A DNA stretch of 44,239 nt from Nostoc sp. B(2019) (GTDB taxonomy: Bacteria > Cyanobacteriota > Cyanobacteriia > Cyanobacteriales > Nostocaceae), in assembly GCF_010091925.1 (NCBI RefSeq), contig NZ_WVID01000042.1, positions 1 through 44,239 of the forward strand, given 5' to 3'. Under the pieces are notes generated by a model, which saw only the letters and a program-made list of their open reading frames with translations, did not search any database and was not told the DNA's origin. A program made the translations under genes and the position numbers. Below are positions 1 to 8,986 of this stretch, piece after piece; positions within the stretch are counted from its first letter, which is position 1; every line of letters begins with the position of its first letter.

Positions 1-14
1 CTTGGCTGTGTCAT
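1..14 (-). CDS. Possible start of a gene running off the left edge
   Basis: On the minus strand an ATG at 14-12 is followed by codons for T-Q-P and then the window ends. A strong purine-rich Shine-Dalgarno-like stretch (AGGAGGGGAGG, about 16-26) lies just before it. Only four codons are visible, so nothing can be said about the product. It follows the truncated RecD2 gene in the same direction. Confidence 0.3.
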
Positions 15-49
15 CCTCCCCTCCTGGCTTTCAGCCCTTCTTTCTAATT

Positions 50-634
50 TTACTCTTCCCGGTGTGACAAAAGAAAGTTATACTGCTTGTAAATCTTTAC
101 CGCGTATGTGGTAGAAACGCCATGACTTTGAAGAAATACCATTACCTCTTTAATGGCTTTCTGTGTCTGCCAGGCGTTTTTAATTAAGGTGATCCGCTTT
201 TTAGCAATGCCCTGAACTTCAACTAGGCGCTCGATTTGGTTTTCAATAATCTCCAGAGTTTCCAAACCAAAGTGAGCAACAATCCGTCTTGCTGTTACCG
301 GGCCAACACCTTTGATCAAACCGCTGCCCAGATATTTCTCAATTCCGGTGAGTGTGGCGGGTTTAGTTTCTCGATAATTAACAACTTGAAACTGTGGGCC
401 AAATTGGGGATGATCACGCCAAAAACCAGTTAATTGTAGAGTTTGCCCTGGCTGAATATTGGCGAAACTGCCAACGATTGTTGTTAGCTCTGTTGCACGG
501 GAACGCACCAGACGCGCCACAGTGTAACCGGATTCAACAGAGTAGAAAGTCAGGCGTTCTACTACACCCGTAATTGTTTCGTGTGGGACAGAGGTATTTA
601 ATTGTTGATGAGAAAGATTTGAGAGGGTGGACAT
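50..634 (-). pseudogene. recD2: Truncated RecD2-type helicase, N-terminal part only
   Basis: RecD2/YrrC is a 5'-3' DNA helicase of about 740 residues. Only its N-terminal region is present: an OB-like domain (ITGVVERLTFYSVESGYTV, then VGSFANIQPGQTLQLTG) and the helix-hairpin-helix segment (GSGLIKGVGPVTARRIVAHFG). Similarity stops after KIYKQY; ten unrelated residues and a stop follow, so the Walker A/B helicase core is missing. The ATG at 634 matches the family start (MSTLSN); an in-frame ATG at 673 adds 13 unlikely residues. Loss of the motor domains implies a dead gene cut by deletion or rearrangement near position 77. Confidence 0.8.
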
Positions 635-710
635 TACTTTTTGAGAACGCCGCACATATAAGAGCGGCTTCATTATAGTACAAAAATACCAGCTACTACA
701 CCAGCATTAG

Positions 711-962
711 TTACCCCGCGATGTCTTTGCCACTCTTATAAGTCATAGCTCTGGGTTTTCTCTTCTTGAGAGGGACTGCTGATTTCTTAGGAGCTTGTGG
801 AGAGCGGCATTGTTCACAGTAGAGTGGTCGCGGGCCAAAAGTCTCGCGTTGTGTAGGTTGTTCACATTGCTGACAAACGAAGTTAAATATGCGAGTGTGA
901 ATTTCTCGCTGGTGCGCTCTGACGGTGTACTCTTTGACTTGAATAATCTTGCTGCTTGGCAT
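711..962 (-). CDS. Small zinc-ribbon protein
   Basis: This 83-residue basic protein has two CxxC pairs about 17 residues apart (CQQC and CEQC, within residues 30-52), as in a single treble-clef or zinc-ribbon fold, and a lysine/arginine-rich C-terminal tail. Similar small zinc-finger proteins occur in cyanobacteria without assigned function. It lies between the RecD2 relic and the HNH gene, all on the minus strand. Nucleic-acid binding is plausible from the fold and charge but is inference. Confidence 0.65.
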   Translation of the reverse strand: MPSSKIIQVKEYTVRAHQREIHTRIFNFVCQQCEQPTQRETFGPRPLYCEQCRSPQAPKKSAVPLKKRKPRAMTYKSGKDIAG

Positions 963-1085
963 CGTATACCTGGATGTTTTTCTCTCTATAAATAAATATA
1001 GTCTTTAACTTCTTAACTACCTTGATATGGCGTTAGCAGTCAAGTACAGACAGAACTATTCTGGCAGATTGGCGTTGAATATTGT

Positions 1086-1388
1086 TTATCTCGACTCTGG
1101 AAACAGAGACAACTGCCCTGGTGAGATATTACCCCGTCCGAAGCGATGGTAATCAAGATGGCAGCTACTACAGAGGCAGGCTAAGTTTTCTAATCGATTA
1201 TCAGACGGGTCGAAGTTGTAATGATGTACCTGTAGGTTATATACCTGACGTTGGGATTTAGACCAGCCTTGGGGCTTTTCACCTGGGCGCAGGCAGATGC
1301 GCGAACACTTAGTACAGCGCCAGTTAGAGGCATTCTTTATAGCAGTGGCAATTTCTTTCCAATCTTTGGAGTAGCGGGTTCGACTCAT
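1086..1388 (-). CDS. HNH endonuclease
   Basis: This protein of about 100 residues is essentially one HNH domain. A first zinc pair (CTKC) is followed by LQVHHYNFDPSDNRLENLACLC and SSCHLDYHR, which give the HH...N...H catalytic set and the second zinc pair (CLCSSC). I chose the ATG at 1388 (MSRTRYSKDW), which fits the domain start. An ATG at 1424 adds a hydrophobic 12-residue leader and overlaps the sigma-factor relic. Such short HNH proteins may be free-standing nicking or restriction nucleases or parts of mobile elements; there is no partner gene to decide. Confidence 0.8.
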   Translation of the reverse strand: MSRTRYSKDWKEIATAIKNASNWRCTKCSRICLRPGEKPQGWSKSQRQVYNLQVHHYNFDPSDNRLENLACLCSSCHLDYHRFGRGNISPGQLSLFPESR

Positions 1389-1423
1389 ACAAATATTTGA
1401 AAGCAGCAACACAACAAATCGCA

Positions 1424-1624
1424 CTAATTAATAAGATACTCTTTAACGTTGTCTTGATGACGGCGAAGGATTTTCATTGCTTGATGTTCAATTTTAACAA
1501 CTCTTTCTCGACTCAGTTTTAGACGTTTTGCAATTTGGTTTAAGCTCATTGGGCGATCGCCCTCCAGGGCAAACGCATCTAAAGTACTCTTGATCACAAC
1601 CCAGGTTGAGAAGCAACGAAAAAA
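1424..1624 (-). pseudogene. Relic of a group 2 sigma factor, region 4
   Basis: The frame ending at the TAG at 1424-1426 encodes 67 codons. It contains LDAFALEGDRPMSLNQIAKR, then LKLSRERVVKIEHQAMKILRR, then a YLIN end. This is the C-terminal region 4 (including the 4.2 helix-turn-helix that reads the -35 box) of cyanobacterial SigB/SigC-like sigma factors. A TGA at 1625-1627 closes the frame upstream and regions 1-3 are missing. A GTG at 1597 could start a short peptide, but a gene remnant is more likely. The family call is firm; loss of function is inferred from the missing domains. Confidence 0.7.
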
Positions 1625-1763
1625 TCAGCATTTCTCGTTTGGTTTAGTTTCTAAGACTCAAAGCGCTACGCTAAATTTGTGTCAATAAGCGGGAATTAAT
1701 GCGACTATTTTCGAGTCTATTGAGAATAAAATCTTCTTGTTGACATGATGCGTTTGCCCTGAT

Positions 1764-2879
1764 TCATAATAAGCCAACTTTCTTGAGGCGTGAGAGTAAC
1801 CCAGTCCGGTTACTGTAATCTTTTTGCATTTGCTTAATATCAGCTTTGAACTCCTCTAACTTTCCTTGATACTCAGCCAAGTCCCGCAAGTCAATTAGAT
1901 GTGCAACTGCTTGATCATAAGTTTTGGCTCGCTTGAATTCAAGTAACTCATATACCTCTAACCAAACTTGTTTTGAATTTTTCGCTAGAACTGACAATTT
2001 CTGAATTTTTTCCTGTTGTGCTGCTATTTTTTCTTGCTCATTGCGGCATTTTGTATGTTCTTCAGCACTTTCTAATAATTGTGAGAATGAGCGTCTGTCA
2101 GTTTCATCACTAACCTGATTGGTTGGAGTTGTAAACAGTTGCCGCAGACGGTTCACTAACTGAACCCCAACATTAATTTCATCTCTAGCTATTTTTATAA
2201 GAAAATCATGTTTTTCCTTTAATGGTAAAGCTGCAATCCATTCTTCTAGAGGTTCAGACACGAATGGTTCTACAATACTTTCTATGGCTGCTACTGCTAC
2301 CAAATCCTGATCAATATCAAAGAACTCTATAAAAGCCTCAAGTGGGACAGATAGCTTTTTCAAATTAGCTGGTATAGGCGGTTCAACTAATTCTTCTACT
2401 TCCTCTTCTTCAATTGCTATTCCAGCAGCTTTTAACCAAACTAAGTACAAAGCTCGAAAATCACCTCGTAAAATATCATCTCGTAATTGTACTAATTTTG
2501 ATAGCCACCCCTCTGCTTCTATCCAATCTCGATATTCTTCATCGTTAATATTGATATCAAGAATTAGATAAGTTTTGCTACTTGATACAGTAATTCTATC
2601 AGGCAGACAGTAAGGCTCAAAAACTGATGGGTGAACTAAAGACTTTGGTAGGCGAAACATCAACTGTCGTGTTCCCCAATTAGCCATGTACAGCATGATA
2701 TCGAAACACTTCTCTAACAGTTCTTCTGGTTGACCTCGAAAGTCACCATAACTGTAAGTAAAAATTGCATTTGTTGCTGTCAGTTGTACTCGGCTAGATA
2801 GACTATTAACATAGGTTTGTTCTGATACTGTTAACGGTCGGTCTAATGCCTGAAATTCGTAATACTGATATTCGCTCAT
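1764..2879 (-). CDS. Conserved cyanobacterial hypothetical protein
   Basis: This 371-residue soluble protein begins MSEYQYYEFQALDRPLT, a start I associate with a cyanobacterial family often found next to SWIM zinc-finger genes. The first 120 residues form a mixed, aromatic-rich region (YGDFRGQP, YMANWGTRQLMFRLP). The middle has an acidic linker (EEEEVEELVEPP, near 155-167) and the last 100 residues are predicted coiled coil (heptads around EEHTKCRNEQEKIAAQQEKIQ). No SWIM gene is present here. The gene is divergent from the reductase at 3038. Function unknown. Confidence 0.75.
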   Translation of the reverse strand: MSEYQYYEFQALDRPLTVSEQTYVNSLSSRVQLTATNAIFTYSYGDFRGQPEELLEKCFDIMLYMANWGTRQLMFRLPKSLVHPSVFEPYCLPDRITVSSSKTYLILDININDEEYRDWIEAEGWLSKLVQLRDDILRGDFRALYLVWLKAAGIAIEEEEVEELVEPPIPANLKKLSVPLEAFIEFFDIDQDLVAVAAIESIVEPFVSEPLEEWIAALPLKEKHDFLIKIARDEINVGVQLVNRLRQLFTTPTNQVSDETDRRSFSQLLESAEEHTKCRNEQEKIAAQQEKIQKLSVLAKNSKQVWLEVYELLEFKRAKTYDQAVAHLIDLRDLAEYQGKLEEFKADIKQMQKDYSNRTGLLSRLKKVGLL

Positions 2880-3037
2880 CGTGCTTCTTATCTTTGATTC
2901 TGGCTTGACAGGCTCTAAATGTTGTCAAGTCATGTTCATCAACTGAAGATTACACCAAAGTGGCTTAGTAGGGAGATATTCTACTGTGCAAAAACCCTGG
3001 CTCAATTCCACCATCTGATTTTACAGGAGAGTCAAGT

Positions 3038-4387
3038 ATGGAAACAGCAGATGTGATTATTATTGGCAGTGGTCAGGGAGGTGTGCCTCTTGCTGCTGAC
3101 TTTGCTAAACAAGGGCTAATGGTTGTTTTATTTGAAAGAGATTTACTAGGTGGTAGTTGTATTAATTATGGCTGTACTCCTTCTAAAGCGTTTTTAGCAG
3201 CTGCTCATGCTGCGGGTCGTGTTCGTCAGGCTAAGGATTTAGGGATACATGCTCAAGTTGAAGTTGATTTCCCTGCTGTAATGGAGCGGGTACGTTCAAT
3301 TCGCGCTCGCTGGCATCAAGGAGTTCAAAAACGCTTAGATGAAGCAGGAGTGAGAGTGGTGTATGCAGAAGCATACTTTACTGGAGAGCGAACTGTTACA
3401 GGCAATAATGTCACCGTTCAAGCACCGTTAGTCGTGATTAATACGGGTACAACGGCAGCTACACCTAAGATTCCTGGTTTGGCAGGTACACCTTACTTAA
3501 CAAACCGCAATTTCTTTGACTTACAAAAGTTGCCGCCACGCCTGCTTGTCATTGGTGGTGGTTACATTAGTTTGGAACTCGGACAGGGATTAGCGCGTTT
3601 AGGTAGTGAAACACAGATAATTGTGCGAGGAGAGCGCGTTCTAGATCATGAAGAACCTGATGTGAGTGAAACTTTAGCCGAAGCTCTCAAGCGAGATGGT
3701 ATTCAAATTCACTTTCATGCCAACACACAGAAAGTTATTTACAACGATAATCTATTTACCCTGGAATTAGATAATGGTCAACAACTCCAGGGGGAGGCAC
3801 TATTGATTGCAACTGGACGCCATCCAAATACTAGTGCTTTAAATGTGGCGGCTACAGGTGTTGAGTTAAATGAACAAGGTTATATTAAAGTTGACGAGCA
3901 ATTTCGGACAACTTGCAAAAATGTTTATGCGATCGCAGATGTTGCTCAACAGCCTGCTTTCACTCATGTATCTTGGGAAGATTATCGCCGTCTCAAAGCT
4001 ATTTTGCATGGTGAAAACCGGACTCGCAACGACCGTGTGTTAGCTTATGCCATATATACTGAACCACAAGTTGGACGGGCTGGCATGACAATTGCAGACG
4101 CTCACAAAAAGGGTATTAATGCTCGCTGCGTCACCCTGCCAATGTCCGATATTGCTCGTGCGATTGAGTGGGGTCATGATTTAGGCTTTTACCGAATGGT
4201 GATAGATACAGAAACTGACCTGATTTTAGGAGCGACATTGGTTGGTTATGAAGCGGCTGAAATAGTTCATGTGTTTGTGTCGCTCATGGAAGCAGGAGCT
4301 ACTTGGCAATTATTAGAAAAATCTGTTCATATCCATCCTACTTATGGGGAAGCATTGCCTAGTCTTGCACGCGGCTTTGTTGAATAA
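3038..4387 (+). CDS. FAD-dependent pyridine nucleotide-disulfide oxidoreductase (mercuric reductase-like)
   Basis: This 449-residue class I flavin disulfide reductase has the FAD-binding GSGQGG at 10-15 and the redox pair in GGSCINYGCTPSK (Cys41 and Cys46). The NAD(P)-binding site is LLVIGGGYISLELGQGLARLG near 168-188, and the C-terminal dimer interface holds the catalytic His-Glu (HIHPTYGEA, His433/Glu438). The fold matches MerA and dihydrolipoamide dehydrogenase. It lacks MerA's N-terminal heavy-metal domain and C-terminal vicinal cysteines, and no mer genes are nearby, so mercury reduction is doubtful. An AGGAG site precedes the ATG. Family certain, substrate unknown. Confidence 0.9.
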   Translation: METADVIIIGSGQGGVPLAADFAKQGLMVVLFERDLLGGSCINYGCTPSKAFLAAAHAAGRVRQAKDLGIHAQVEVDFPAVMERVRSIRARWHQGVQKRLDEAGVRVVYAEAYFTGERTVTGNNVTVQAPLVVINTGTTAATPKIPGLAGTPYLTNRNFFDLQKLPPRLLVIGGGYISLELGQGLARLGSETQIIVRGERVLDHEEPDVSETLAEALKRDGIQIHFHANTQKVIYNDNLFTLELDNGQQLQGEALLIATGRHPNTSALNVAATGVELNEQGYIKVDEQFRTTCKNVYAIADVAQQPAFTHVSWEDYRRLKAILHGENRTRNDRVLAYAIYTEPQVGRAGMTIADAHKKGINARCVTLPMSDIARAIEWGHDLGFYRMVIDTETDLILGATLVGYEAAEIVHVFVSLMEAGATWQLLEKSVHIHPTYGEALPSLARGFVE

Positions 4388-4722
4388 TTGGTGTTGCTCA
4401 AACAAAACATGAGTTATACAATTGCCTTGGGCGTAATGTTCTTGCAGATTATTCACCGAATCATGCTGCAATTCATTGTTTGAATTCTATGTGTTTTCGT
4501 TTGATTTCTAGCCAGTTGTATAGCGGTGACTGAACTATCTTGAGTACTGTAGCAATTATGTAGAGCTATGCTATGGCACTCTTTCTACGACTGGCATAGA
4601 GCGGAACAAGTTATGCAGGGGCTTGAACTGTATCCCGCGCTGTTGATATCTCCATTGAAACTGCAACAGCACGATATCAGTTGCCAATTTGCCGGAATCT
4701 CTAACAAGCCTTGTATTTCTCC
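4388..4722. other. Gene-poor spacer
   Basis: This 335-bp stretch lies between two convergent genes. A 63-codon plus-strand frame (4568-4759) has no convincing ribosome site or family features. The minus strand around 4575-4720 carries two short coding-like stretches in different frames, which could be a decayed gene. No terminator hairpin or repeat stands out. Confidence 0.4.
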
Positions 4723-5427
4723 TTATTCTTTTGTCTGTGATGCTGTCACCCTTTGGTGATTGGCAAGGCTTAGAGTTTGATTATTAGTTTCTTTGGGCAG
4801 TTGAGGTTTTGGGTGATTCTCGACGCTAACATAATTATTGTACTTGCGTCTTGGGAATTCCATAATCAACCGCGCCTCATCCATTACCAGCTTAAAACCA
4901 ACAAGTTTCACATCTAGTTCCCAAAAATCACCTACCTCTTGTTGCGGCAGTAATCCTTCCACCTCGATGATGAATGGTTGCCATTGCATCGCTGACTCTA
5001 ATCCTAGTGGCACTTGAAAGTTCCGTCGAATTTGCACAGATAACTGACCGTTTTCTTGACTGATAACTACACCCCGGATTGAAAAATAGCCATCGGCAGC
5101 TAATAACCATGTTTGTTGCAAATCTAATGTTGGTTCTTTCTGCCTGCCTTTGATGTAAAAACTGAGCTTTTTTGACTCTTTTTCTATTCTCGGCCACACT
5201 ACCCAAATACTAGTACTCGCTACTAAATTTGGATTTCCTTGCAGCAATTTTTCTAACTTAGCCCCTAGTGTTACTGGATAAATGCTGCCATCTTTGGATA
5301 CTAAAATGCCTTGGCTAAATGCTTCAGCGCTCGGTAAATACTTACCCTTAACTATGCCTATACAACGGTACATCGTTAGGAAATGTGGTGGAGAAAATAA
5401 ACTGCTCATGCTTGGCTCAATTGTCAT
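4723..5427 (-). CDS. Hypothetical protein, beta-rich
   Basis: This 234-residue protein is not one I recognise. Residues 19-200 are rich in beta-type alternation (MYRCIGIVKGKYLPS, TSIWVVWPRI, FSIRGVVISQENGQLSVQIRR, FIIEVEGLLPQQ, WELDVKLVGFKLV), suggesting an OB- or barrel-like fold. The last 35 residues are low-complexity and polar. No clear Shine-Dalgarno separates the possible ATGs at 5427, 5409 and 5373. MYRCIG at 5373 is where the ordered domain begins. The gene at 5571 lies upstream in the same direction, about 140 bp away. Confidence 0.65.
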   Translation of the reverse strand: MTIEPSMSSLFSPPHFLTMYRCIGIVKGKYLPSAEAFSQGILVSKDGSIYPVTLGAKLEKLLQGNPNLVASTSIWVVWPRIEKESKKLSFYIKGRQKEPTLDLQQTWLLAADGYFSIRGVVISQENGQLSVQIRRNFQVPLGLESAMQWQPFIIEVEGLLPQQEVGDFWELDVKLVGFKLVMDEARLIMEFPRRKYNNYVSVENHPKPQLPKETNNQTLSLANHQRVTASQTKE

Positions 5428-5570
5428 TCATGCTCTATGGTTACGGGAGTGTTTCCCTAAATCAGTAGTTTAGGAACCTTATTGTACAACTATTTTATAT
5501 AGAGCTAGATTTGAGCCACTTCTGTTTCAGTACCAGTAATTCTCAACCACCAGTCGTCAGCAGAAAAATT

Positions 5571-6077
5571 TTAAGAAGCTACACCTAATTCTTCATCTGC
5601 TGGCTGTTGTTGCTCCTTGACAACATTCAATTCCTCAATAAAAGCGTCAATTGCCTTAGCTGCCGACTGCTTACCTGTTTTCAATTGGGAAAGGATATTT
5701 TCGCGTATTGCTGAATAATCTGGTAGAACTTGCTGCTCAACAGGAACAGCCTCTTGTGTAGGTAGGGCAACTCCACCCGAACGCTTATCTATTAAACCCT
5801 TTATTTGAGCGATCGCTTGAGCTAATTCCTGCCTAATCACCTGTTTTATCTGTTCCCCATCAGGTGTAGAGGCAGCTAAAGCATTTAGTTCCTGTTTAAC
5901 TATTTCCTTAATCTCATCACCATCAGATAATGCCAGCCCAGCCTTTGACTGACCCAGGATTCCCTTGAGCAATCTTGTCGCTGTTTGATTTAATGACTCA
6001 TTTTCCGAAATCTGCATTGCCGATAAAGCTTTGACTTCAGCATCAGTTAGCTGAATCGAAATTGTTACCTTAGCCAT
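5571..6077 (-). CDS. Hypothetical protein with RHH-like N-terminus
   Basis: This 168-residue protein starts AKVTISIQLTDAEVKALSAM and continues with a helix and NQTATRLLKGIL, resembling a ribbon-helix-helix DNA-binding arrangement as in plasmid partition or antitoxin regulators. The middle has two similar stretches (GDEIKEIVKQELNAL and GEQIKQVIRQELAQA), an internal helical repeat likely to form a coiled coil. Together with the downstream gene at 4723 it may form a small plasmid-type operon. The DNA-binding role is inference from the N-terminal pattern only. Confidence 0.65.
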   Translation of the reverse strand: MAKVTISIQLTDAEVKALSAMQISENESLNQTATRLLKGILGQSKAGLALSDGDEIKEIVKQELNALAASTPDGEQIKQVIRQELAQAIAQIKGLIDKRSGGVALPTQEAVPVEQQVLPDYSAIRENILSQLKTGKQSAAKAIDAFIEELNVVKEQQQPADEELGVAS

Positions 6078-6252
6078 ACTTTTGACACCTGTAAATATTA
6101 ATCTTTACATCGCTATTTTTGGGTTACACCGTTTACATACAGTACTTTGATTGCTGATCACAAATGCTGTATAAACAACTTATCAACAACCCAATTCTTA
6201 AACTTTGCCCTGTGAGCAACTTTTACCCTCGATTCTTTAATTTAGTTTCAAA

Positions 6253-6450
6253 TCAATCAACTTGCATTACTTCAAATTTTAACGCACCCTTAGCTGATAT
6301 CCTTTTGTAGTTCCGTCGAGATTTACGTTTGAAGCTAATTTTATAACTTGTTCTACCATTCACACCCAATACCATTGTGAGCGCGGTCAAAGCTATGAGG
6401 ACTAGATAGAATAAGTTAAACCTTCTTTGAGTGATGTCTGAGCAATTCAA
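6253..6450 (-). CDS. Possible small membrane peptide
   Basis: A 65-codon frame has one hydrophobic segment (FYLVLIALTALTMVLGV, about residues 14-30) followed by a very basic tail (KISFKRKSRRNYKRISAKG). That arrangement fits a single-pass small membrane protein, but there is no convincing ribosome site and no family I recognise. The rest of the 6078-6581 interval holds no other gene that I can support. Confidence 0.25.
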   Translation of the reverse strand: MNCSDITQRRFNLFYLVLIALTALTMVLGVNGRTSYKISFKRKSRRNYKRISAKGALKFEVMQVD

Positions 6451-6581
6451 ATCAGGTGAATTTGGAGAGATACAAAAGTCAGGGTAAGAAGGCTCACAAT
6501 TATTCTGTTACTGCGATTGAGTCGGCTTGGTTAGATGATACGGTGTAAAGTGCAATTGCTTACTTGTTGACTCACGAAATA

Positions 6582-7217
6582 ATGGATTACTCAGTTGCAA
6601 TTCAAACTCTCAAACAGTCAGATCCGCTCTTGTCAGAGGTAATAGAAATTGTAGGAGATTGCAAGCTCTATCAAGTACAACAAAGTGGAGACTTGCTGTT
6701 TTCTCTATCTCGCTCAATCCTTTACCAGCAGATATCGGGCAAAGCTGCTGCTTCGATCCACAGTAGATTTTTGCAACTTTATGCTCAAACTCCTTTGCCT
6801 ACAGCAATAGATATCCTCAACACTCCAGATGAAGTTTTGCGAGGAGCAGGGATTTCACGTCCGAAAATTTTGTATTTGAAAGACCTTGCTCAAAAGGTTA
6901 TAGATGGATTACCTACGCTAGATGAATTGCAGGCAATGGACGATGAATCTATCATCGAAACTTTAACACCAATAAAAGGCATTGGGCGTTGGACGGTGCA
7001 GATGCTGCTGATGTTTCGTTTACATCGGCTTGATGTTCTACCTGTCGATGACTTGGGTATTCGTGCAGGGATTCGCCGAGTTTATAGTCTACCAGAGCTT
7101 CCTAATAAAAAAACTGTAGAGCATTTAGGCCAGATGTGGAAACCCTACTGCTCCATCGCCTGTTGGTATCTATGGCAGAGTTTAGAGATCAGGATAACTA
7201 AGCAATCGCAGCAATAA
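6582..7217 (+). CDS. AlkA-family DNA-3-methyladenine glycosylase
   Basis: This enzyme removes alkylated purines (3-methyladenine and related lesions) to start base-excision repair. The roughly 211-residue protein has the HhH-GPD core. The hairpin is IKGIGRWTVQMLLMF and the catalytic aspartate lies just after it in VLPVDDLGIRAG. The upstream SRSILYQQISGKAA matches the AlkA helical region. The ATG at 6582 (MDYSVAIQ) is preferred over an in-frame TTG at 6564. The short length is that of the single-domain AlkA-like class rather than E. coli AlkA. A plasmid AlkB homologue lies at 35363. Confidence 0.9.
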   Translation: MDYSVAIQTLKQSDPLLSEVIEIVGDCKLYQVQQSGDLLFSLSRSILYQQISGKAAASIHSRFLQLYAQTPLPTAIDILNTPDEVLRGAGISRPKILYLKDLAQKVIDGLPTLDELQAMDDESIIETLTPIKGIGRWTVQMLLMFRLHRLDVLPVDDLGIRAGIRRVYSLPELPNKKTVEHLGQMWKPYCSIACWYLWQSLEIRITKQSQQ

Positions 7218-7290
7218 TCCACTGTTCTACAGATTTCCTCGCTCAACACTCCTACTAAGCATAAAATTAAATTGTCAAGGGTTGAGAATT

Positions 7291-7911
7291 ATGGGGTTGT
7301 ATTCGCGAGTTATTTTTCCACGTCTTCTCGACTGGAGTTTATCAGTTCCGAACTTAGCTAAATATCGTCAGGAATTGTTAGCTGATGTAACAGGAGAAGT
7401 TCTGGAAATTGGTTTTGGAACTGGATTAAATTTGGCTTACTATCCTTATAGCATTCACAAAATTACTACAGTTGACGTGAATCCTGGAATGAATGCTTTG
7501 GCAAACAAGCGGATTAGTGACTCTGGTATCATAGTTGAACAACTCCTGCTATCAAGTGAAAATCTCCCGATGCCAGACAATACATTTGATAGTGTGGTCA
7601 GCACTTGGACTTTGTGCAGTATTGCAAATGTACAGCAAGCACTCCAAGAAGTTTATCGAGTACTAAAACCGGGTGGCAGGTTCTTTTTCGTAGAACATGG
7701 GTTGAGTGATAAAACTAGCGTACAGGTTTGGCAGCATCGCCTCACACCAATTCAAAAAGTAGTAGCCGATGGATGTCACCTGAATCGAGATATTCAAAAA
7801 TTGGTAGAACAGCATTTTGACCATGTAGAGCTAAAACAGTTCACACCTGAAAATTTTTCAGATTTGATGGCTCATCTATACCTTGGATGTGCAACTAAGA
7901 AAGCATTATAA
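7291..7911 (+). CDS. Class I SAM-dependent methyltransferase
   Basis: About 206 residues with the Rossmann methyltransferase motifs: motif I VLEIGFGTGLN, an acidic end of strand 2 (TTVDVN), motif II-like FDSVVSTWTLCSI and motif III LKPGGRFFFVEHG. The overall pattern resembles the METTL7/UbiE-like small-molecule group, but the substrate cannot be read from sequence. The ATG at 7291 (MGLYSRVIFPRLLDW) is preferred; a TTG lies three codons upstream. It follows the AlkA gene by 73 bp on the same strand and may be co-transcribed. Confidence 0.85.
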   Translation: MGLYSRVIFPRLLDWSLSVPNLAKYRQELLADVTGEVLEIGFGTGLNLAYYPYSIHKITTVDVNPGMNALANKRISDSGIIVEQLLLSSENLPMPDNTFDSVVSTWTLCSIANVQQALQEVYRVLKPGGRFFFVEHGLSDKTSVQVWQHRLTPIQKVVADGCHLNRDIQKLVEQHFDHVELKQFTPENFSDLMAHLYLGCATKKAL

Positions 7912-8409
7912 ATTTTTGGCGGTAAGGCAATATCTAATAATTAGTTATGAAAGCCATTAATGCAATCCTATAATTTCCTTCAGGGGATTCTTTCATCTCC
8001 GTATTCATACTCCAGGACACTCAGCAGCTTTGATTGAAAGAAATTTCAGTTCTCAATTTAAAAAGCCCTGAGAAAAATCCAGGGCTTCATTTACAGGGAG
8101 TTTATTAAATGTCAACTTAAAATATTTGTCAGCGCTTTTCTATAAAAATCACTATCCCTCAATCACTGGCTAAAAAATACCGGGAAACTACCCAATTTTT
8201 ACCCATCTTTTTTTGGATATCTCTTTTATTTTTTTAGATTTGTTTCGCCATGATTGCTGCGGTAATTAAAAGCTAGCTATCAGCGATCACGCTTTTTTTA
8301 CATCCGCAATTCTGCACTCCCGCTCCCCCAGCCGTTGCCCCATGCTGCCTTTATAACAGCGCTCGCGATAGCGGGAGCAGTGATTGGTGCTGGTAGTAAA
8401 GCAATTCAT
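7912..8409. other. Intergenic region between convergent genes
   Basis: This 498-bp stretch has no supported gene. It contains the terminator at 8063-8087 and a loose long-range inverted repeat (CTCCCGCT at 8317-8324 and AGCGGGAG at 8370-8377) just downstream of the HU gene. Confidence 0.5.
8063..8087 (-). terminator. Rho-independent-type terminator
   Basis: Arms AAGCCCTG (8063-8070) and CAGGGCTT (8080-8087) form a perfect 8-bp stem with a 9-nt loop. On the minus strand the stem runs into a T-tract, so it would stop transcription coming from the HU gene, about 320 bp upstream. Confidence 0.55.
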
Positions 8410-8685
8410 CTATGGTGCTACTTTTTCTTTGAACAGCTTCCCAGGAGAAAACGCAGGAACTTTGGTAGCTGAGATAGTCATTGGCTCATTCGTTTTGGGA
8501 TTACGCCCTTCGCGCTCGGAGCGATCACGTCGCTCAAATGACCCAAAGCCAACGAGCGTTACCTTATCCCCATTCGCTACAGCCTCGGTAACGACTGACA
8601 AAAAAGCACTGATCACCTCATCAGCTTGCTTTTTTGTGACGTTGGCCTTCGCTGCTACAGCATCTACTAGTTCACCTTTGTTCAT
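8410..8685 (-). CDS. hup: HU-family DNA-binding protein
   Basis: This 91-residue histone-like nucleoid protein bends and compacts DNA as a dimer. It matches HU end to end: helical N-terminus MNKGELVDAVAAKANVTKKQ, the signature VTLVGFGSFERRDRSEREGRNPKT, and the beta-arm/proline region followed by a lysine-rich end. The length is normal for the family. It is monocistronic with about 300 bp of upstream DNA. A plasmid-borne HU is common in Nostocales; whether this is the main cellular HU cannot be told from the window. Confidence 0.95.
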   Translation of the reverse strand: MNKGELVDAVAAKANVTKKQADEVISAFLSVVTEAVANGDKVTLVGFGSFERRDRSEREGRNPKTNEPMTISATKVPAFSPGKLFKEKVAP

Positions 8686-8986
8686 AAATCACCCCGAAGC
8701 ATTATAAATAAAGGAAATCTAGCATTACTAACTCCGATCTGAAAAGAGAAAAACGAATAAATATCAAGCAAAACATGAAAATTAACAATGCAGGACTATT
8801 GCTGCATCCTTGCTCATCTTCAAACTTCCTTACTCAGCTCCCTACTATCGCATCTGCTAAGGTCATGAATGCTACCTATACTGTGGCAGTACTTGGGATT
8901 GCTCTGCGGTTACTTTCGAGCGAATAGTTTTACTGTTCCTGGGGGGAGTTTGATCATTTTTTGTAGGAAATGAATATTACTTGCAT
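8686..8986. other. Upstream region of the HU gene
   Basis: About 300 bp of AT-rich DNA between the HU start and the 3' end of the gene at 8987. It must hold the HU promoter on the minus strand, but I cannot place convincing -35/-10 boxes. No ORF or repeat stands out. Confidence 0.4.

Noticed and set aside
3038-4387. Mercury resistance determinant
   Set aside because: No heavy-metal domain, no C-terminal Cys pair and no merR/T/P neighbours; only the general disulfide reductase fold is supported.
4928-5206. 92-codon minus-strand reading frame
   Set aside because: It lies fully inside the gene at 4723-5427 in another frame, with arginine/threonine-rich text typical of an antisense or shifted shadow.
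8384-8707. 107-codon plus-strand frame over the HU gene
   Set aside because: Exact antisense of a certain HU gene; serine-rich shadow translation.
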